NCBI GenBank assembly: GCA_026225275.1 | Contig: JAMFSL010000134.1 | Location: 1-64,000, forward strand | Direction: 5' to 3' | DNA from: Puia dinghuensis | GTDB taxonomy: Bacteria > Bacteroidota > Bacteroidia > Chitinophagales > Chitinophagaceae | Length of the DNA stretch: 64,000 nt | In this document: positions 61,772 through 64,000 of the stretch, piece by piece | Layout of the letters: each line of letters begins with the position of its first letter | Numbering within the stretch: the stretch's first letter is position 1 | Notes under the pieces: generated by a model | Seen by the model: only the letters and a program-made list of their open reading frames with translations | Database searches by the model: none | What the model was told of the DNA's origin: nothing | Translations under genes and position numbers: made by a program

Positions 61772-64000
61772 CTAATTATTCGCGCTACTGCTTGGTCCGC
61801 CGCTTGGGCCACTGCTTGGACCACCGCCACCCGGATGAACACCGCCGCCGGCAGGTGAGCCACCCTGCGGCAGGGCTTCCTGCATATTCTCCTGTTCAGC
61901 CTTGTTGCTTTTCCGTTTCAACATGGACATGTCGAATTTGCCGAAGCGCCAGTTGAACTGCAGCCGGAAAAATTGCGGATCCCTTCTGCGATCCGACTCC
62001 TGGGTAAAGGTGGAGGCATACGTATAAACATCGCTGACCCGGGTACGCAGAAGATCGCTGCCGGTCAGGGTGATCGATGCCGCATTGCCCTTCAGGAATT
62101 GGTATCGGATCGAGGCATCCATACCACCCGTAGGCCGGTTGTAACCCTGGGCATTACCGCTGGTTGTACCGCCACGGCCGCCCTGACCGCCCTGACTGCT
62201 GGTGCTGGAACTGCCGCCGGGCGGAAGTTCGGTTTTGGAGGTATAGTCGCCGCTGAGCTGCAAGGTCAGGTGCTTGGTAATGGTAAAGCTGTTTAAAATT
62301 TTGGCGAAGACGCTGTAGATCTGACCTACAGGGGCTACTGCATCAGCGCCGGTATCGATGGTATTGATCTTCGACGTATAGACATTCAGGTTGGTTGTCA
62401 GATCCCACCACTTGCTCATCGTATTGCGCCCGATCAGCTCCAGTCCACCAACAAAGCCGGATTTTGCATTGACATACGTATTGACAATGACGTTTTCATT
62501 CGTCACCGGGTTGAGCTGGGTCTCGGCGTCGCGCGTGATCAGGTCAGTGGTATTTTTATAGTAAACAGAAGCGATAAAGGCGTTGTTAGCTCCATAATTG
62601 ATGTTATAGGCCAGCTCGTACGAGTTGGTGAACTGTGGCTTCAGAGCGGGATTGCCCCGGGTAAGGTTCAACGAGTCGGAGTAGTCGGTGAACGGGAACA
62701 ATTGGTTGAAGGACGGCCGGTCGATCCGCCGTGTATAGCTGAACGTCACATTCTGGTTATCGGTCACCTTCTGCGTCAGGAAAACACTGGGAAACAGATT
62801 AATGGGCAGATGATTGCCATAGTTACCGACCGTATCCTTTTGCAGACCACCCGGGTCAACCGTTGTATAATCTTCTACCCCGGTGTATTTATATGCTTCC
62901 GCCCGAACACCCAACTGATAAGTGAAACCGCCGACCACATTGGAATAGGTGGCATAGGCTGCAGAGACCTGGTCCTGATAGTGGAAGCCGGAGGAAAGCA
63001 ACGCTTCCAGCTCGTACTGGCCGCCTGATCCGAGGGTATCCAGGTCCGTCAGGCTGTAGATATGGCGGATGGCGACACGGGCTCCCGCCTCGAATTTCGA
63101 CTTTTCGGTGAGCGGCAGGGTATAATCCGTCTGGGCGGTAAAATATTTGTTGGTGCCGTTGACGGTCTGCTGCTGATCATAAATGGAGCTCAGTGGGCCT
63201 CCCTTTACGTCATAGATATTCGAAGTGTTTAAATTATTGTTGTTGTTGGTACCCTGGTTGTAGTTCACGTCCGCCGTCCATTCCTCGCCGGATTTCGGGA
63301 AGGTATGTTTGTAGCTCATCATCACGCCATGGTTGTTGAACAGCGAATTGGAGGTTGCGAGCTCGTTCGTATAGGAATAGGCCCTGGTCCCGTTGCTGTA
63401 CAAGGTATCGATATTAATAGAGCTCTGCGTATAGGGTGTAAAAGTACCGTGTACGATATTGCCGCTGATGGATAAGGTATTACGGTTATCGATGAGGTAA
63501 TCCAATCCGCCACGGGCGAAGGCGAAGTAACCTTTATTGACTGCATGATTATATTCCTGCAAACTGTCATTGGGTGGGGGAGGATTCGGCGGCGTAGCGG
63601 GCTGGTTGAATGTATAACGGTCAATCGTTCCGTTAGAGATTGATTTGCGCTGGTTGAAATTGCCGCTGAGGAAGACATTGAACTTTCCCTGCTTGGCATT
63701 GAAATCGCCGCCCAGGTTGAGCTTGCCGCGATCGTCCACGCCTCCGCGAAGATTGCCGTTATAGCCGGCTTTCCGGTTCTTCTTCAGTACGATGTTGAGG
63801 ATACCGGCCTGTCCGCCGCTGGCATCGTATTTGGCGCCGGGGTTGGTGATGATCTCGACGCTCTGAATAGCATCGCCGGGTATCTGGTCGAGGGTAAGCG
63901 TCGTCGGCCGTCCGTCCACGAAAATAGTGGGGGTACTGTTACGAAGGGTGACATTACCGTCGATATCTACCTGAAGGGAGGGAACGTTCCTCATGACATC
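61772..64000 (-). CDS. TonB-dependent receptor / outer-membrane beta-barrel protein, 5' truncated at the window end
   Basis: The reading frame runs to the last base of the window, so the N-terminal part is missing. The visible start is the plug domain (NVPSLQVDIDGN, IFVDGRPTTL, IQSVEIITNPGAKYDASG, AGILNIVLKK). A large beta-barrel of the Bacteroidota OMP_b-brl_3 type follows, with FSYTRRIDRPSF and LTRGNPALKPQFTNSYELAY. The C-terminus is unusual: after the last barrel strands (FRLQFNWRFGKFD) it ends in a low-complexity Gly/Pro/Ser tail. The ligand is unknown, and nothing links it to the NRPS product 23 kb away. Confidence 0.93.
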   Translation of the reverse strand, partial: DVMRNVPSLQVDIDGNVTLRNSTPTIFVDGRPTTLTLDQIPGDAIQSVEIITNPGAKYDASGGQAGILNIVLKKNRKAGYNGNLRGGVDDRGKLNLGGDFNAKQGKFNVFLSGNFNQRKSISNGTIDRYTFNQPATPPNPPPPNDSLQEYNHAVNKGYFAFARGGLDYLIDNRNTLSISGNIVHGTFTPYTQSSINIDTLYSNGTRAYSYTNELATSNSLFNNHGVMMSYKHTFPKSGEEWTADVNYNQGTNNNNNLNTSNIYDVKGGPLSSIYDQQQTVNGTNKYFTAQTDYTLPLTEKSKFEAGARVAIRHIYSLTDLDTLGSGGQYELEALLSSGFHYQDQVSAAYATYSNVVGGFTYQLGVRAEAYKYTGVEDYTTVDPGGLQKDTVGNYGNHLPINLFPSVFLTQKVTDNQNVTFSYTRRIDRPSFNQLFPFTDYSDSLNLTRGNPALKPQFTNSYELAYNINYGANNAFIASVYYKNTTDLITRDAETQLNPVTNENVIVNTYVNAKSGFVGGLELIGRNTMSKWWDLTTNLNVYTSKINTIDTGADAVAPVGQIYSVFAKILNSFTITKHLTLQLSGDYTSKTELPPGGSSSTSSQGGQGGRGGTTSGNAQGYNRPTGGMDASIRYQFLKGNAASITLTGSDLLRTRVSDVYTYASTFTQESDRRRDPQFFRLQFNWRFGKFDMSMLKRKSNKAEQENMQEALPQGGSPAGGGVHPGGGGPSSGPSGGPSSSANN

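Overview
The window looks like a chromosomal segment of a Bacteroidota bacterium, most likely a Chitinophaga-like member of Chitinophagaceae. The signs are an outer-membrane beta-barrel TonB receptor, a short Omp85 protein, a DUF4254/GT9 glycosyltransferase locus, a two-unit FtsX/MacB permease, a secreted protein with the typical Bacteroidota tail-fibre-like C-terminus, a TAT-exported Gfo/Idh/MocA oxidoreductase, and mostly absent Shine-Dalgarno sequences. The taxon is an inference from gene content.

Bases 1-38653 are most of a hybrid NRPS-PKS cluster on the + strand; it starts upstream of the window. In order: the end of an NRPS (C-A-PCP), a PhyH-type Fe/2OG oxygenase, an NRPS (TubC dock-C-A-PCP-C), a TauD/SyrP-type oxygenase, a 3589-residue NRPS (degenerate C-A-PCP-C-A-PCP-E-C-A-PCP), a PKS module (KS-AT-KR-ACP), an NRPS (TubC dock-C-A-PCP-C-A-PCP-C), a CmlA-type diiron oxygenase, a PvdE/SyrD-type exporter, a type II thioesterase and a periplasmic Ntn acylase of the penicillin acylase/PvdQ family. 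Specificity codes read by eye suggest this order for the visible part: unknown residue, Val, Asn (probably beta-hydroxylated), a D-configured basic residue, an aromatic residue extended by malonate and reduced to a statine-like unit, Asn, an aromatic residue. There is no thioesterase domain on the line; the last domain is an intact condensation domain.

The most unusual points are these. The condensation domain and a His-less condensation-like domain are split across two proteins around the Asn module, next to a TauD hydroxylase, as in the 'interface' domains of beta-hydroxy-aspartate siderophore synthetases. Three chemically different hydroxylases sit in one operon. An exporter-acylase pair suggests the peptide is made as an N-acyl precursor and trimmed in the periplasm.

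Bases 38682-45841 hold a small membrane protein, a 64-residue protein, two GT9-like proteins, a two-unit FtsX permease, a GT71-like glycosyltransferase and a DUF4254 protein. All but the last GT9-like gene continue the same strand with gaps of at most about 50 bases, so the cluster boundary is not marked by any visible break.

From about 45.9 kb on, the sequence looks more GC-rich and the genes are ordinary chromosomal ones: DNA repair methyltransferase, CsaA, OsmC, a Gfo/Idh/MocA oxidoreductase, a SirB1-like protein, topoisomerase I, the PxpBCA 5-oxoprolinase operon, a tail-fibre-like secreted protein, DUF4407 and DUF892 proteins, an Omp85 protein, an SGNH hydrolase and a TonB-dependent receptor cut by the window end. 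No tRNA, rRNA, CRISPR array, insertion sequence or cluster regulator was seen.
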